This document shows positions 28,305 through 38,003 of a stretch of DNA of 64,000 nucleotides, in pieces. The stretch is from Acidobacteriota bacterium (lineage in GTDB: Bacteria > Acidobacteriota > Blastocatellia > Pyrinomonadales > Pyrinomonadaceae), in assembly GCA_025463135.1 (NCBI GenBank), contig JAOAPY010000047.1, forward strand, positions 111,723 through 175,722, read 5' to 3'. Made by a program: the position numbers and the translations under genes. How positions within the stretch are numbered: position 1 is the stretch's first letter; each line of letters opens with the position of its first letter. The notes beneath the pieces were generated by a model. It was not told the origin of the DNA. It did no database searches and saw only the letters and a program-made list of their open reading frames with translations.

Positions 28305-28374
28305 TCTAAAGTTCTATAACATTTGGTCCCTCCGGGACTAACGTCCGCATAACTTTTGTTCCGCGAACTTTAGA
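28305..28374. repeat. Inverted repeat in convergent gap
   Basis: TCTAAAGTTC (28305-28314) is inverted as GAACTTTAGA (28365-28374), with GTCCCtccGGGAC in the loop. It separates the convergent VWFA and helical-protein genes and could terminate transcription from either side. Confidence 0.5.
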
Positions 28375-28426
28375 AATACAACACCAGAAGGGAGTGAGAC
28401 ATTAGTAGCGCGAAGCGGTACGAGTA

Positions 28427-29089
28427 TCAGGGACCTTTCAGGCTGTCGGACTTCTTCTGAATGCTCTCGCTCAGTTTCATAATCGTCAGCAGATCCTTAT
28501 CGGCTCTGGACTTTTGTTCTTTTGCTTTCTGAATTTCCTTCGCTTCAATCGTAGCGGCGTTTTTGAGCGCCGGATTTTCAGTGAAGCTGTCAATTAGCTT
28601 GCACAATCTCACCAGAGCGCCGGTCATTTCATCGTCCTTCAGATCAGAAGGATTGGCTGGTTCCTTGTCATCAGAGGCATGCGCCAACATGTAGACGTTC
28701 AAGCGGTGGGCGCGTTTATTAATCTCCCCTGTCTGCTCCGCGATCAGGCTATAGTCGAGCGGCTTGTGCGCTATGAGATTGCGCGCGATGTCATTGCGAA
28801 GCACTTGAATGCGGGTAAAGTCTTGCTTCATGTTAACGATTGCCGCCTGAATACGTTTTTGATTTTCGACTTCCGCGCCCCCCTCCATTTCAAGGCTGCG
28901 CATCCTGGCTTCGTTGGTCCGCCGCACAAGGTCCTCACGCCTCGGATTAATATCGGGGGGCGGTCCGGCCCCTGGCGGCGGACCCGTGGGAGTCCCCTGA
29001 GCCAGCGTGGGAATTGCCAGACTTACTGCGAAGAACCCGGCCGTCAACCAGCCGGCAAGGTTCTTGAAGCTCGACATTTCGCTTTTCAT
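28427..29089 (-). CDS. Exported helical protein of unknown function (copy 1)
   Basis: 220 aa. ATG 29089 is preceded by AAGGGAGAG at good spacing. A signal peptide ends near IPTLAQ, then a proline-rich linker (GPPPGAGPPPDINPR), then predicted alpha-helix with many charged residues through to the end. No known domain was recognised. Copy 2 at 51685-52293 shares the pattern DYSLIAEQTGEINKRAHRL against DYQFIAGATGEIKKRANRL and LCKLIDSFTENPAL against LCRKIESFIKNPII, plus a similar lysine-rich C-terminus, so they form a family. The gene lies 35 bp downstream of GH16 on the same strand and is probably co-transcribed with it. Confidence 0.7.
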   Translation of the reverse strand: MKSEMSSFKNLAGWLTAGFFAVSLAIPTLAQGTPTGPPPGAGPPPDINPRREDLVRRTNEARMRSLEMEGGAEVENQKRIQAAIVNMKQDFTRIQVLRNDIARNLIAHKPLDYSLIAEQTGEINKRAHRLNVYMLAHASDDKEPANPSDLKDDEMTGALVRLCKLIDSFTENPALKNAATIEAKEIQKAKEQKSRADKDLLTIMKLSESIQKKSDSLKGP

Positions 29090-29124
29090 GAAACGCGCTC
29101 TCCCTTCGCTGGTCGCCGGGGTAA

Positions 29125-30399
29125 TCATGGCGATATCGCCACCATAGCGGTATTACTCGTTTGATTGTGCGCGGTAATGCTGACCAGCCCCTGATTGGCC
29201 GTGGCCAATCCGTTCGGAAGTTTGGCAATCACCACGGTGATCCAATCAAAGTCCGGCAGTCTGCCTATCCATTCAACTGTGAGGGGATAAGAATTACCGT
29301 TTCCGTCGTCAGCCTGCGCCTGGACGATCTCCGGGCCTTCTCCCGGTTGCAGATCCAGGTTGGCCGATAACAACATGAGCCTGGTCAAGTGATCCGGGCT
29401 GAAGTTGTAACGGCCATTCACTGAAAAAGGATCGCGCTTGAAAGTTACCGAGTCGAGTGCAAGCGCGCGGTTCGTGCCATCCTCAGTAAGCAGCACGGGA
29501 GTATTTGAGGGAGTGGTTCGCTGATAGACGCGCACATAATCGACTTTCATAAGCTGCGGGAAAGTCGTCGTGGCATCGGGGTTTCCCGGGAAGCCGCCCC
29601 CGACCGCCACATTGAGAATGATGAAGAACGGATGATTAAAGACCCATTGCCGGCCGGCCGGCAAGTCTGCGGGTGTGCGCGTTCTATAAAGCAGTCCGTC
29701 GACATAAAATCGAATGACGTTAGGCTCCCACTCGACGGCGTAGGTGTGATAATCATCAGCGAAGCGCTGAGGAGCGGATAACGAATACGACGCGGTTATG
29801 CCGCTCCCGCCTGAATAACCTGGACCATGAATCGTTCCATGAACGATCGCAGGCTCGCGGCCGATATTCTCCATAATGTCGATCTCGCCGCAGGTGGGCC
29901 AGCCTGCAGAATCGATATTATCTCCCAACATCCAAAAGGCCGGCCAGATACCCTGTCCGTAAGGAATCTTGATCCGAGCCTCGAACCGGCCATAGGTTTG
30001 CGTGAACTTATTTTTGGTGAGTAGTCTTGCCGACGTGTAGCTGCGCGTAATGTTATCGGCACCGGTATAGGTTTCTTTTAGGGCACTGATTACCAGCGAC
30101 CCACCCTGCACCGCCGCGTTAGCAGGACGGTTCGTATAAGTCTCAAGCTCGTTGTTACCCCATCCGCCGCCGCCGATATCAAATGACCACTTGGCTGAAT
30201 CAACCGCCGAGCCATTGGGCCCATCAAATTCGTCACTCCAGGCTAAACTCCAAACGGCGGGGTTGGTCGCGTGGACCGTCGGGCAAAGCAACCAAGAAGC
30301 AACCAGGACGGTTGCAATTGTAACCGCGGGCAATATGAAAGTGAGAGCCCACTGCCACGGTAGATTTCGGCTTAAGAGAATGGGTCGATACTTCATCAT
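29125..30399 (-). CDS. GH16 endo-beta-1,3-glucanase (laminarinase-like), exported
   Basis: 424 aa from ATG 30399, which has GAGG six bases upstream and begins a long signal peptide (through CPTVHA). The frame is open to 30492 without a better start. The GH16 fold shows WSDEFDGPNGSAVDSAKW, GRFEARIKIPYGQGIWPAFWML and the catalytic motif GEIDIMENIG with nucleophile E172 and acid/base E177. The E-I-D-I-M-E form with the extra methionine is the laminarinase/beta-bulge type. A C-terminal extension of about 150 residues after VRVYQR looks beta-rich and shares no obvious family. It should cut beta-1,3-glucan internally. It is divergent from the GH20 gene. Confidence 0.93.
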   Translation of the reverse strand: MMKYRPILLSRNLPWQWALTFILPAVTIATVLVASWLLCPTVHATNPAVWSLAWSDEFDGPNGSAVDSAKWSFDIGGGGWGNNELETYTNRPANAAVQGGSLVISALKETYTGADNITRSYTSARLLTKNKFTQTYGRFEARIKIPYGQGIWPAFWMLGDNIDSAGWPTCGEIDIMENIGREPAIVHGTIHGPGYSGGSGITASYSLSAPQRFADDYHTYAVEWEPNVIRFYVDGLLYRTRTPADLPAGRQWVFNHPFFIILNVAVGGGFPGNPDATTTFPQLMKVDYVRVYQRTTPSNTPVLLTEDGTNRALALDSVTFKRDPFSVNGRYNFSPDHLTRLMLLSANLDLQPGEGPEIVQAQADDGNGNSYPLTVEWIGRLPDFDWITVVIAKLPNGLATANQGLVSITAHNQTSNTAMVAISP

Positions 30400-30549
30400 T
30401 GGATGCCTCAAAAAATAAGTTTCTCCCGGGAACAACATCAACAAAAGTCTCTCTAAATCCGCTACAATGCGCTGACATCGAATGTGCGGCAATTATGTCA
30501 CTATTCTTGATGATTCCACAGCGAAATCCAGTACAAAGTTGAGCTAAAA

Positions 30550-32634
30550 ATGAAGATTGCCAACTATGCGCAGTTAGCCCTATTACTGACTTACTCATTG
30601 AGCGTAGTCTCGACTGTCCCGGCGCAGCGGTCCATCACCGCGAGGGTGCTGCCAAACGAACTCAACCTGATGCCCGTGCCTGCCTCAGTGCAGCCACAGC
30701 CTGGCCGGTTGGCTATCACGAATGCTTTTACCGTGGCCACGAAAGGCTATGCCGATGATCGCTTGCGCGCCAATATCAATCGCATGACCAGACGACTGGC
30801 GGGCCGCACTGTGTTGACCCTGCCCCTCGAACTGGCTGTCGATGAGAACACGGCCACGCTGGTGGTCCAATGCACTGGCGCCGCCAACCCGGTCCCATCT
30901 CTCAACGAGGACGAAAGTTATAGTTTGGAGATCACTGACAAGCAGGCGCGTCTCAATGCGCCCACGGTCGTGGGAGCCATACGCGGTTTGGAAACTTTTC
31001 TGCAACTGCTTAGCGCGGACCGCGATGGTTACTATCTGTCCGGTGTCAGGATTAACGATCGGCCGCGCTTTCCCTGGCGCGGTTTGCTCATTGACGTCGC
31101 GCGCCACTTTCAGCCGCTGGACGTTCTCAAGCGCAATCTCGATGGCATGGCCGCAGTGAAGTTGAATGTCTTTCACTGGCATCTGAGCGAGGACCAGGGA
31201 TTCCGTGTCGAGAGCAAGAAGTTTCCCAAGCTTCATACCATGGGTTCGGATGGTCTCTACTACACTCAGGATCAAGTGCGCGAAATCATTGCCTACGCAG
31301 CCGACCGCGGCATTCGTGTAATGCCGGAGTTTGATATTCCCGGTCACAGCACAAGTTGGTTGGTGGGTTATCCGGAACTGGGCAGCGCGCCTGGTCCATA
31401 CAAGATCGAGCGGGGCGCCGGCATCTTTGAGCCCGTTCTGGATCCGACGCGCGATCAGACCTATAAGTTTCTCGACGGATTCCTGGGTGAGATGGCCGCA
31501 CTCTTTCCGGATGCTTATCTTCATATTGGCGGCGACGAAAACGAAGGCAAACAGTGGGACCGTAATCCTCAGATTCAGGCTTTCATGAAAGAGAAAGGCA
31601 TCAAAGATAACCATGCCTTGCAGGCTTATTTCAATCAACGCATCTTAAAAATCCTACAGAAGTACGGCAAGAAAATGATCGGCTGGGAAGAGATCCTGCA
31701 CGGGGATCTTCCCAAAGATGCGGTTATCCATTCCTGGCGTGGACCAGGGTCTTTGGCTGAGGCAGCCAGGAAGGGTTACAACGGGATCCTCTCGGCGGGA
31801 TATTACATCGATCTGATCTTCCCCGCTTCGCAACACTATCGCGCCGATCCGCTGCCTGCTGACACTACGCTGACGCCGGACGAAGCGAAGCATGTGCTTG
31901 GCGGCGAGGCCACGATGTGGAGTGAATGGGTCAGTCCGGATACGATCGACTCGCGGATTTGGCCGCGCACCGCGGCCATCGCAGAACGGCTATGGTCGCC
32001 GCGGACCGTGACGGACGTCGACGACATGTATCGAAGACTGGCGGTCATAAGTCGCCAGCTTGAAGAGCTCGGGCTCACTCACGAAAAGAATTACCCGGTC
32101 CTGCTCAGACGTTTGAGCAACAGCGAAAACATCGGTCCGCTGGCTACGCTGGCTTCCGTTCTCGAGCCAGTCAAGGAATATCGACGCTATCAAGTGCGGC
32201 CGCAGACAATGATTAGCCCGCTTACGGGACTGGTCGACGCAGCGCGACCGGATAGCGAGGCCGCGAGGCAATTCGCGTCAATGGTTGAAGGAATGCTGGG
32301 CGACGTTCCGCGCTATCGACTTTATCGATCGGAGATTCGCGATTCTCTTGCCGGTTGGCGCGATGCCGGAACAGCGCTCGATCTGATGATTGACCGCGCC
32401 CCAGGTCTGGAAGAAGCTCGACCGCTCGCAAGAAATCTGGCCGATGTCGCGGCGACGGGGCTTGAGGCAATGGACCATCTAACGACGGGTGATGTAGCCA
32501 CAATCATGTGGCGCGACGCACAACTCGCGAAACTTGACGAAGCTGCGAAGCCAAAAGCAGCGCTGGAATTGGTTATTATCCCAGCTGTTAGAAAACTGGT
32601 AATCGCCGCGGCTGAAGTGTCACCGGCTAAATAG
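30550..32634 (+). CDS. GH20 beta-N-acetylhexosaminidase, exported
   Basis: 694 aa with a signal peptide (LALLLTYSLSVVSTVPAQ). A GH20b-type N-terminal domain precedes the barrel, which shows RFPWRGLLIDVARHF, KLNVFHWHLSEDQGFR and the catalytic pair D329-E330 in HIGGDENEG. The Asp orients the substrate acetamido group and the Glu is the acid. A WSEWV motif near residue 457 belongs to the active-site wall. The 170-residue C-terminal part is helical. It should release GlcNAc or GalNAc from chito-oligomers or glycoproteins. A CRTAC1-family gene starts 39 bp downstream on the same strand, so the two are likely one operon. Confidence 0.93.
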   Translation: MKIANYAQLALLLTYSLSVVSTVPAQRSITARVLPNELNLMPVPASVQPQPGRLAITNAFTVATKGYADDRLRANINRMTRRLAGRTVLTLPLELAVDENTATLVVQCTGAANPVPSLNEDESYSLEITDKQARLNAPTVVGAIRGLETFLQLLSADRDGYYLSGVRINDRPRFPWRGLLIDVARHFQPLDVLKRNLDGMAAVKLNVFHWHLSEDQGFRVESKKFPKLHTMGSDGLYYTQDQVREIIAYAADRGIRVMPEFDIPGHSTSWLVGYPELGSAPGPYKIERGAGIFEPVLDPTRDQTYKFLDGFLGEMAALFPDAYLHIGGDENEGKQWDRNPQIQAFMKEKGIKDNHALQAYFNQRILKILQKYGKKMIGWEEILHGDLPKDAVIHSWRGPGSLAEAARKGYNGILSAGYYIDLIFPASQHYRADPLPADTTLTPDEAKHVLGGEATMWSEWVSPDTIDSRIWPRTAAIAERLWSPRTVTDVDDMYRRLAVISRQLEELGLTHEKNYPVLLRRLSNSENIGPLATLASVLEPVKEYRRYQVRPQTMISPLTGLVDAARPDSEAARQFASMVEGMLGDVPRYRLYRSEIRDSLAGWRDAGTALDLMIDRAPGLEEARPLARNLADVAATGLEAMDHLTTGDVATIMWRDAQLAKLDEAAKPKAALELVIIPAVRKLVIAAAEVSPAK

Positions 32635-32673
32635 AAAGAACCGAATCGTTTTTCTTTCTGTAGTCATTCTCGC

Positions 32674-34356
32674 ATGATGAAGTTTGCGCTTCTACTGTTA
32701 CTGCTTACTGTCGTATTTCTTGCTCCACTGAAATCAACGGTCGACGCGGACGTTCCTCAAGTGCCGCCTCCCATTCAGTTCGTCGACATAACTAACACTG
32801 CGGGCATCAAGTGGAATCTTAAGACTCTTGCTCACGGCTCAAAATATTTGATTGAAACTATGGGCGGCGGCGGGGGTTTCGTCGACTATAACGGCGACGG
32901 GCTGCTCGACATCTATCTGATTTGTTATTCGCAAACGCCCCAGCCTGCCGGCGCGAGCAAACTGAGAGATGCTCTTTACCGCAACAACGGTGACGGCACC
33001 TTTACCGACGTGACCGAAAGTGCCGGTATCGCGAACAGCATGTTGGGCATGGGTCTGGCGGTCGGAGACTATAACAACGATGGTTGGCCCGACCTTTACA
33101 TCACCGGTTACGGCGCGAGCAAGCTCTATCGCAACAACGGCAAAGGAACCTTCACGGAGGTGAGCGCCCAGGCTGGAGTGAACAATACCCTGTGGGGTAC
33201 CAGCGCGGCCTTTTTTGACTATGACAACGACGGCTATCTGGATCTTTTTGTATGTAACTACCTTACTTATGACGAAAAAACTCTTCCCTGCACTTTCTTT
33301 GAAGACAAGCCATACTGTCTAATCAAAAATTTCAAGGGCTCAGCGAGTAAACTCTTTCACAACAATCGCGATGGTACTTTTTCCGATGTGAGTGAAAAGA
33401 CACGCATCGCCAAATCAAAAGGAAAAGGCTTGGGTGTTATTGCCCTGGATTATGATAACGATGGGCGACTCGACATATTTCAAGCCAATGATGCCGCCGC
33501 CAACTTTCTCTATCACAATAACGGCGATGGCACATTTTCCGAACTGGCACTCGAAGCCGGGGTGGCGCTTGATCCGAATGGTAACGCGCGTGGCGGCATG
33601 GGCGTCGATGCCGAAGATCTCGACGGTGATGGTTATCCGGAGATGTTTGTCGCAAATTTTTCGGGTGAGACCAACGCCCTGTTTCATAACGACCGGGACG
33701 GAGTGTTTACTGAAGTCACCAACAAACTCGGGCTGGGCACAATCAGTATTCCGCTAAGCGGCTTCGGCTCGCGTTTTTTTGATTACAATAATGACGGCCT
33801 GTCGGATTTGTTTGTGCACAACGGGCATCCCTTTGAGCCCATAAATAAGTTCTTTCCGGAAACTACCTATCGCGAGCGTCCGTTTCTCTTTGAGAACACG
33901 GGCCAGGGATTTGTTAACGTCGCCGCCGCACACGGCGCAGCACTGCAGAAATCCTACGCTGGCCGCGGACTGGCCATCGGTGATTTCGATAACGATGGGG
34001 ATGTGGATCTCTTGCTGATGAATGTTGGAGAACCGCCTGCGCTATTGCGCAACGACGGCGGCAACCGCAACCACTGGCTGGGGATCAAATTGATCGGAGC
34101 AAAGAGTAATCGCGACGGCGTGGGGGCCAAGGTTACGGTGACGGCCGGGGCGTTACGCCGAGTCAAGCAACGCCTGGGCGGCACCAGTTATTGCTCGGCC
34201 TCCGATCCGCGTTTACTGTTCGGCCTGGGAGCCAATACAAAAGTAACTGAGGTAGAAGTCCGGTGGCCCAGCGGTCAACTCACCACCATGAAGAATGTAC
34301 AGGCGAATCAATATTTGACTATTAAGGAAGGCGCCGCGACTCCAAAGTCTCGTTAA
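32674..34356 (+). CDS. CRTAC1-family FG-GAP/ASPIC-UnbV protein, exported (copy A)
   Basis: 560 aa with a signal peptide (MMKFALLLLLLTVVFLAP). At least seven FG-GAP/VCBS units follow, each with a calcium-loop pattern D-x-(D/N)-x-D-G, for example [33 protein letters not shown] and DFDNDGDVDLL, giving a beta-propeller. The last ~90 residues are the ASPIC/UnbV domain (NHWLGIKLIGAKSNRDGVGAKV to VEVRWPSGQ). It is the only one of four such proteins in the window on the plus strand, and it is paired with GH20 rather than with a TPR protein. Role unknown; calcium-dependent surface binding of glycan or protein is the usual guess. Confidence 0.85.
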   Translation: MMKFALLLLLLTVVFLAPLKSTVDADVPQVPPPIQFVDITNTAGIKWNLKTLAHGSKYLIETMGGGGGFVDYNGDGLLDIYLICYSQTPQPAGASKLRDALYRNNGDGTFTDVTESAGIANSMLGMGLAVGDYNNDGWPDLYITGYGASKLYRNNGKGTFTEVSAQAGVNNTLWGTSAAFFDYDNDGYLDLFVCNYLTYDEKTLPCTFFEDKPYCLIKNFKGSASKLFHNNRDGTFSDVSEKTRIAKSKGKGLGVIALDYDNDGRLDIFQANDAAANFLYHNNGDGTFSELALEAGVALDPNGNARGGMGVDAEDLDGDGYPEMFVANFSGETNALFHNDRDGVFTEVTNKLGLGTISIPLSGFGSRFFDYNNDGLSDLFVHNGHPFEPINKFFPETTYRERPFLFENTGQGFVNVAAAHGAALQKSYAGRGLAIGDFDNDGDVDLLLMNVGEPPALLRNDGGNRNHWLGIKLIGAKSNRDGVGAKVTVTAGALRRVKQRLGGTSYCSASDPRLLFGLGANTKVTEVEVRWPSGQLTTMKNVQANQYLTIKEGAATPKSR

Positions 34357-34406
34357 CGCCTCATGAACGAAAATAACTACCGACTTAACGAGATAACTAC
34401 AAACTT

Positions 34407-34531
34407 CCTAAACGAGTCGATTAATTTTTTTACAAACTTTCCCTTTAGGAAGCGGACTTGTCCGCCTGGGCTGGGTGGCATTCAAGGCGCCGGCGCACAA
34501 GTGCGTTTTCTAAACGGGTCGATTAATTTTT
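34407..34531. repeat. Palindrome flanked by 22-bp direct repeats
   Basis: CTAAACGAGTCGATTAATTT at 34408 and CTAAACGGGTCGATTAATTT at 34510 are direct repeats. Between them TTTAGGAAGCGGACTTGTCC to GCGCACAAGTGCGTTTTCTAAA forms the inverse-orientation relative of the palindrome at 5067-5125. It lies between two convergent CRTAC1 genes. Confidence 0.6.
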
Positions 34532-34564
34532 CGCGCCCATTATTTTTTCGCGTCGATTGATTCT

Positions 34565-36283
34565 TCATCTTGGCATGTTGAGGCCCGCTCCCTCAACCAC
34601 CTTTGAATATCGATTTATTGGCGGATTAGTAAGCCTGTCAATCTTGCCGCTGGGCCAGCGAACCTCAACGTAATCAATCTTCGCGGCTGAGCCGATACCG
34701 AGTATTTCCCTTGGATCGTGTGAGGCAAGATAGCTGCCGCCTGAGGTCTTCAACCGGCTGCGCTTGAGTGTTCCCGCTTGCCAGCTAATGACCGCTCCCA
34801 CCGCGGCAGGGTTGCTTTGTTTGCCAATCAATTGCAGACCAATCCAATTATTGCGATTGCCGCCTTCATTACGAAGCAGCGCGGGGGCTTCGCCATTGTT
34901 GGCGATCAGCACATCAAGATCGCCATCGTTATCAAAATCGCCAGTAGCCATACCTCGCCCCGAAAAGTATTTATTGAAAACTACGCCGGATTGAGGACTC
35001 ACGTTTTCAAAGCCTTTGCCGGTATTGCGAAAGAGCTGCAACTGCTCGCGATATTTGACCCGCGCATTTCGCATCTCGATGAAATCGTCCGGATGTCCAT
35101 TAACGAGGAATAGATCTGAATTACCGTCATTGTCATAATCAAAAAACCGTAAGCCCCAACCGCTCAGGAATTGCGTCGCGGGTCCGATTTCACCCGGCTC
35201 GTCGATAAAAGTGAGGTCCTTCTGATTATGATAGAGACTAAAAAACTCCTGCTCGATATTAGCCACGAAAAGATCCTGCCAGCCGTCACCGTCATAGTCC
35301 GCGGCATCGACACCCATTCCGGAGCGCGGCTTTCCCGAGGCGCTGTAACCTATGCCGGCCGCCAGGGCGCTCTCTTCGAATTTGCCTCCGCCCTGGTTTA
35401 TGAACAGAAAGTTGGGCATGGTGTCATTCGCGACGAAAAGGTCCATGCGCCCATCGTTATTCACATCGGTCGCAACAGCGCCAAACGATTTGCCGGGAGA
35501 ATCAGCTATACCGGATTGCTTACTGACATCAGCAAAAGTCCCGTCTCCATTGTTATGAAAAAGATGGCTGGGCCTGGGTTTGTAGTGGCGCGGGATGCAG
35601 TAATAACTGCGTTTGAGTTCGTCACTGCACAGGACATTCAGCGTCTTGTCATAGTAAACAAAACTCGACACAAACAGATCCAGCTTGCCATCATTGTCAT
35701 AGTCAAACCAGACGGCGCAGGTGGACCACCCGGGCGCACCCGTTCCGGTTCTATCCGTAAGATCGCTGAAAGTCCCATTACCGTTGTTGTGATAGAGAAT
35801 ATTGCGGCCATAACAGGTGACGTAGAGATCAATCCAGCCATCTCCATCATAGTCAGCCGCCGCGACGCCCATCCCGAAAGTTCCGCCGGCCACGCCGGCT
35901 TTGTCAGTTACATCCGTGAAGGTGCCGTCATGATTATTGTGATAAAGCGCATTCCTGATTTGAGTGGCAGGCTTAAAGAAATCCGCGGGCCCGCTGTTGA
36001 CCAGGTAGATATCCATCCAACCGTCGTTGTCATAATCTAAAAAAGCGCAACCCGCGCCCACCGTCTCGGGCAAATGACGCTCGGGTGAATGCGCATTGTT
36101 ATGAACCCAGGTGATGCCGCTCTGGCTGGGTAATACTTCTTCAAAGGTGACGACTGGTTTTGTGGGACCGGCAGCCCGTTGAGCACGGGTAGTAAGACAC
36201 AAACCGAAGGCAAGAGTCAGAGCCAGACTCAGGGCGATCGTCAATCGCAAGCAGACCACAAGATGTTCCATCAGGATCATCAT
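34565..36283 (-). CDS. CRTAC1-family FG-GAP/ASPIC-UnbV protein, exported (copy B)
   Basis: 572 aa; ATGs at 36283, 36280 and 36271 are all usable. Signal peptide near [21 protein letters not shown] units include [44 protein letters not shown] and [11 protein letters not shown]; the C-terminal ASPIC/UnbV domain is [20 protein letters not shown] to [13 protein letters not shown]. It is the last gene of the block of receptor plus three TPR/CRTAC1 pairs on the minus strand, behind the TPR protein at 36529-37980. It is more diverged from copies C and D than those are from each other. The two CRTAC1 genes A and B converge across the repeat at 34407-34531. Confidence 0.85.
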   Translation of the reverse strand: MMILMEHLVVCLRLTIALSLALTLAFGLCLTTRAQRAAGPTKPVVTFEEVLPSQSGITWVHNNAHSPERHLPETVGAGCAFLDYDNDGWMDIYLVNSGPADFFKPATQIRNALYHNNHDGTFTDVTDKAGVAGGTFGMGVAAADYDGDGWIDLYVTCYGRNILYHNNGNGTFSDLTDRTGTGAPGWSTCAVWFDYDNDGKLDLFVSSFVYYDKTLNVLCSDELKRSYYCIPRHYKPRPSHLFHNNGDGTFADVSKQSGIADSPGKSFGAVATDVNNDGRMDLFVANDTMPNFLFINQGGGKFEESALAAGIGYSASGKPRSGMGVDAADYDGDGWQDLFVANIEQEFFSLYHNQKDLTFIDEPGEIGPATQFLSGWGLRFFDYDNDGNSDLFLVNGHPDDFIEMRNARVKYREQLQLFRNTGKGFENVSPQSGVVFNKYFSGRGMATGDFDNDGDLDVLIANNGEAPALLRNEGGNRNNWIGLQLIGKQSNPAAVGAVISWQAGTLKRSRLKTSGGSYLASHDPREILGIGSAAKIDYVEVRWPSGKIDRLTNPPINRYSKVVEGAGLNMPR

Positions 36284-36352
36284 CTATTCACTCGAACTAT
36301 TGCAGACTCGAACGTAACTGCCGGGCGAATGTTTGAAAGGCGGGCGAAATTC

Positions 36353-36528
36353 CGTAGGAGCCGAATGTCTTTAGAATGCGAGTCCAAAGGACGTTAAGCT
36401 CCAGAGGAGCGCAACGTGTGCTGCCGATAGTTATGTTTCGCTCCTACCGGAGCTAATGGGTTTTGATTGTCTTGTTTCTATAAACATCCGGTGCCCACGG
36501 AGCTAAGCAATTAGCCCCGCCGGGCTAG
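36353..36528. repeat. Mosaic of short palindromes after TPR gene
   Basis: This part of the 245-bp gap contains GCTCC-taccGGAGC (36440-36453), CTATAAACAT (36478-36487) and TAGCCC-cgcc-GGGCTA (36512-36527). The last lies directly after the TPR stop codon and might terminate it, though no T-tract follows. The ATGTTTATAG word recurs in similar junk at 53703 and 63794. Confidence 0.5.
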
Positions 36529-37980
36529 CTATTTCGGCGGCCTGGGCTCTGGCGAAGAAGACACATCACCTTCCTTTGCCGGCCCGCCATTCCTGGTCTT
36601 TAACTTGTCAACGATTTGCAACTCCTCCTGCGCTCGTTGTTGATTCCTAAGCCGGGCAAACAATACAGCAAGATTGTAATGCGCCTTCGAGTCATTTGGA
36701 TTGAGCTTCACGCTCAACTCCAATTCCTGCTGAGCCAGCGGATAATTCTTCAGTCGCAGATAACTGGCGCCGAGACCGGCGTGCGCAAATGAATATGAAG
36801 GCGCCAGCTCAATGGCTTTCTTGAACAATTGAACGGCGCGCTCGTCTTCATTCTCTTCCTGAGCGACTTGGCCCAGGTAATAATATGTCTCGGGAACACT
36901 TTTATCTGTCAGCAAACTCTTCTCCAGATACTCACGTGCCTCGGGATATTTTTTCTGCTCAAGGAGGGTGTAGCCGAGATACATCTGCGCCCTGGGACTT
37001 TCAGGCTGTAACTCGAGTGCGCGTCGGAATGCGTGCTCAGCTTCTGCCAAGTCAGGCTTCTTAATCCAGGTGGTTCCCAAGGCCAGGAAGTAAGCCGGAT
37101 CATCAGGCTTCAGCTTGATCGCCGCGAGTAAGGTTCCGTTCGCTTCCTCAAAAAGGCCGGCGCCCAAAGCGACGAGGGCAAATCGGTAAAGCGTGTCGGG
37201 CGAGTTTGCCACCATCTTTCTGGCCCGGCTCAGTTGGACCAGAGCCGTATCGGCAGCCCCTTTGAATTGAGAAACCTGGGCCAGACCGAGGACCGCGTCC
37301 GTCAGTTCACTTTGTTGTCCGAGCGCCCGTTCGTAGCTCTCTTCGGCCTTGGGTGCGTTCCCCTTTTTCAAGTAAGCATCGCCGAGCAAAACCAGTAACG
37401 GTGCTGAAAGCGTCTGTGATTGCTTTGCTTGCTCGATGACGTTGATGCCCTCGTCAATCTGTCCCTGGGCCAGAAGGAGTCTAGCAAGCAGGTCGACGGC
37501 CTCAACATTCCCGGGATCCAGCCGCTGCGCCTCTTGTAATTCCAGGATTGTCTTCTTTGGCCGACCGGTGAGCGTGTACAGGTGGGCCAAATTCAGGTGT
37601 GGTCCAACGAAACGACTATCGCTGCGAATGGCGCGGGAAAAGAGTAGCTCGGCCTCATTTAGCTTGCCCTGTTGCGCGCGCACTGCGCCAAGGAGATTGA
37701 GGGCGGTTGGCTCATTTGGAGTCGCCCGCAAGATTGCCGCTAGTTCTTTTTCTGCTTCATCGATGTGCTTCTCAGCGATCAAGCCGGCCGCATGCTCCAG
37801 ACGCGGCACCAGTTTATCGACCTGGGCGAAAGTTACTGAACCGCAGGCAAGGATGATCAGAAGCACAACGACTATTGCGAGTCGCCCCAGCGGAAAGGTA
37901 TCAGGCCTCCACCAAAGACGTTCGAGACGTCGCGCAGATGCAGTTGAGTTTGGTTCGACGATATTCACAGTCTTCACCAC
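36529..37980 (-). CDS. TPR protein with N-terminal membrane anchor (module 3)
   Basis: 483 aa from a GTG at 37980 (no ATG early in the frame). A short basic N-terminus is followed by one hydrophobic segment (LAIVVVLLIILACGSVTFA) acting as signal or anchor, then at least ten tetratricopeptide units, for example PTALNLLGAVRAQQGKLNEAELLFSRAI and PETYYYLGQVAQEENEDERAVQLFKKAI. It is shorter than the two other TPR proteins in this block (about 740 aa) and not an obvious recent duplicate of them. TPR arrays bind partner proteins; the conserved pairing with CRTAC1 genes suggests that the neighbour at 34565-36283 is the partner. Confidence 0.85.
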   Translation of the reverse strand: MVKTVNIVEPNSTASARRLERLWWRPDTFPLGRLAIVVVLLIILACGSVTFAQVDKLVPRLEHAAGLIAEKHIDEAEKELAAILRATPNEPTALNLLGAVRAQQGKLNEAELLFSRAIRSDSRFVGPHLNLAHLYTLTGRPKKTILELQEAQRLDPGNVEAVDLLARLLLAQGQIDEGINVIEQAKQSQTLSAPLLVLLGDAYLKKGNAPKAEESYERALGQQSELTDAVLGLAQVSQFKGAADTALVQLSRARKMVANSPDTLYRFALVALGAGLFEEANGTLLAAIKLKPDDPAYFLALGTTWIKKPDLAEAEHAFRRALELQPESPRAQMYLGYTLLEQKKYPEAREYLEKSLLTDKSVPETYYYLGQVAQEENEDERAVQLFKKAIELAPSYSFAHAGLGASYLRLKNYPLAQQELELSVKLNPNDSKAHYNLAVLFARLRNQQRAQEELQIVDKLKTRNGGPAKEGDVSSSPEPRPPK

Positions 37981-38003
37981 AGGGATTGGAATCTCGTAAC
38001 GCC

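Noticed and set aside
30685..31638. 317-codon minus-strand open frame
   Set aside because: Lies wholly inside the GH20 gene, whose catalytic motifs are clear on the other strand.
35171..36040. 289-codon plus-strand open frame
   Set aside because: Antisense to the FG-GAP repeats of the CRTAC1 gene; the repeated Asp/Gly/Asn codons leave the other strand open. The same holds for 42461-43204.
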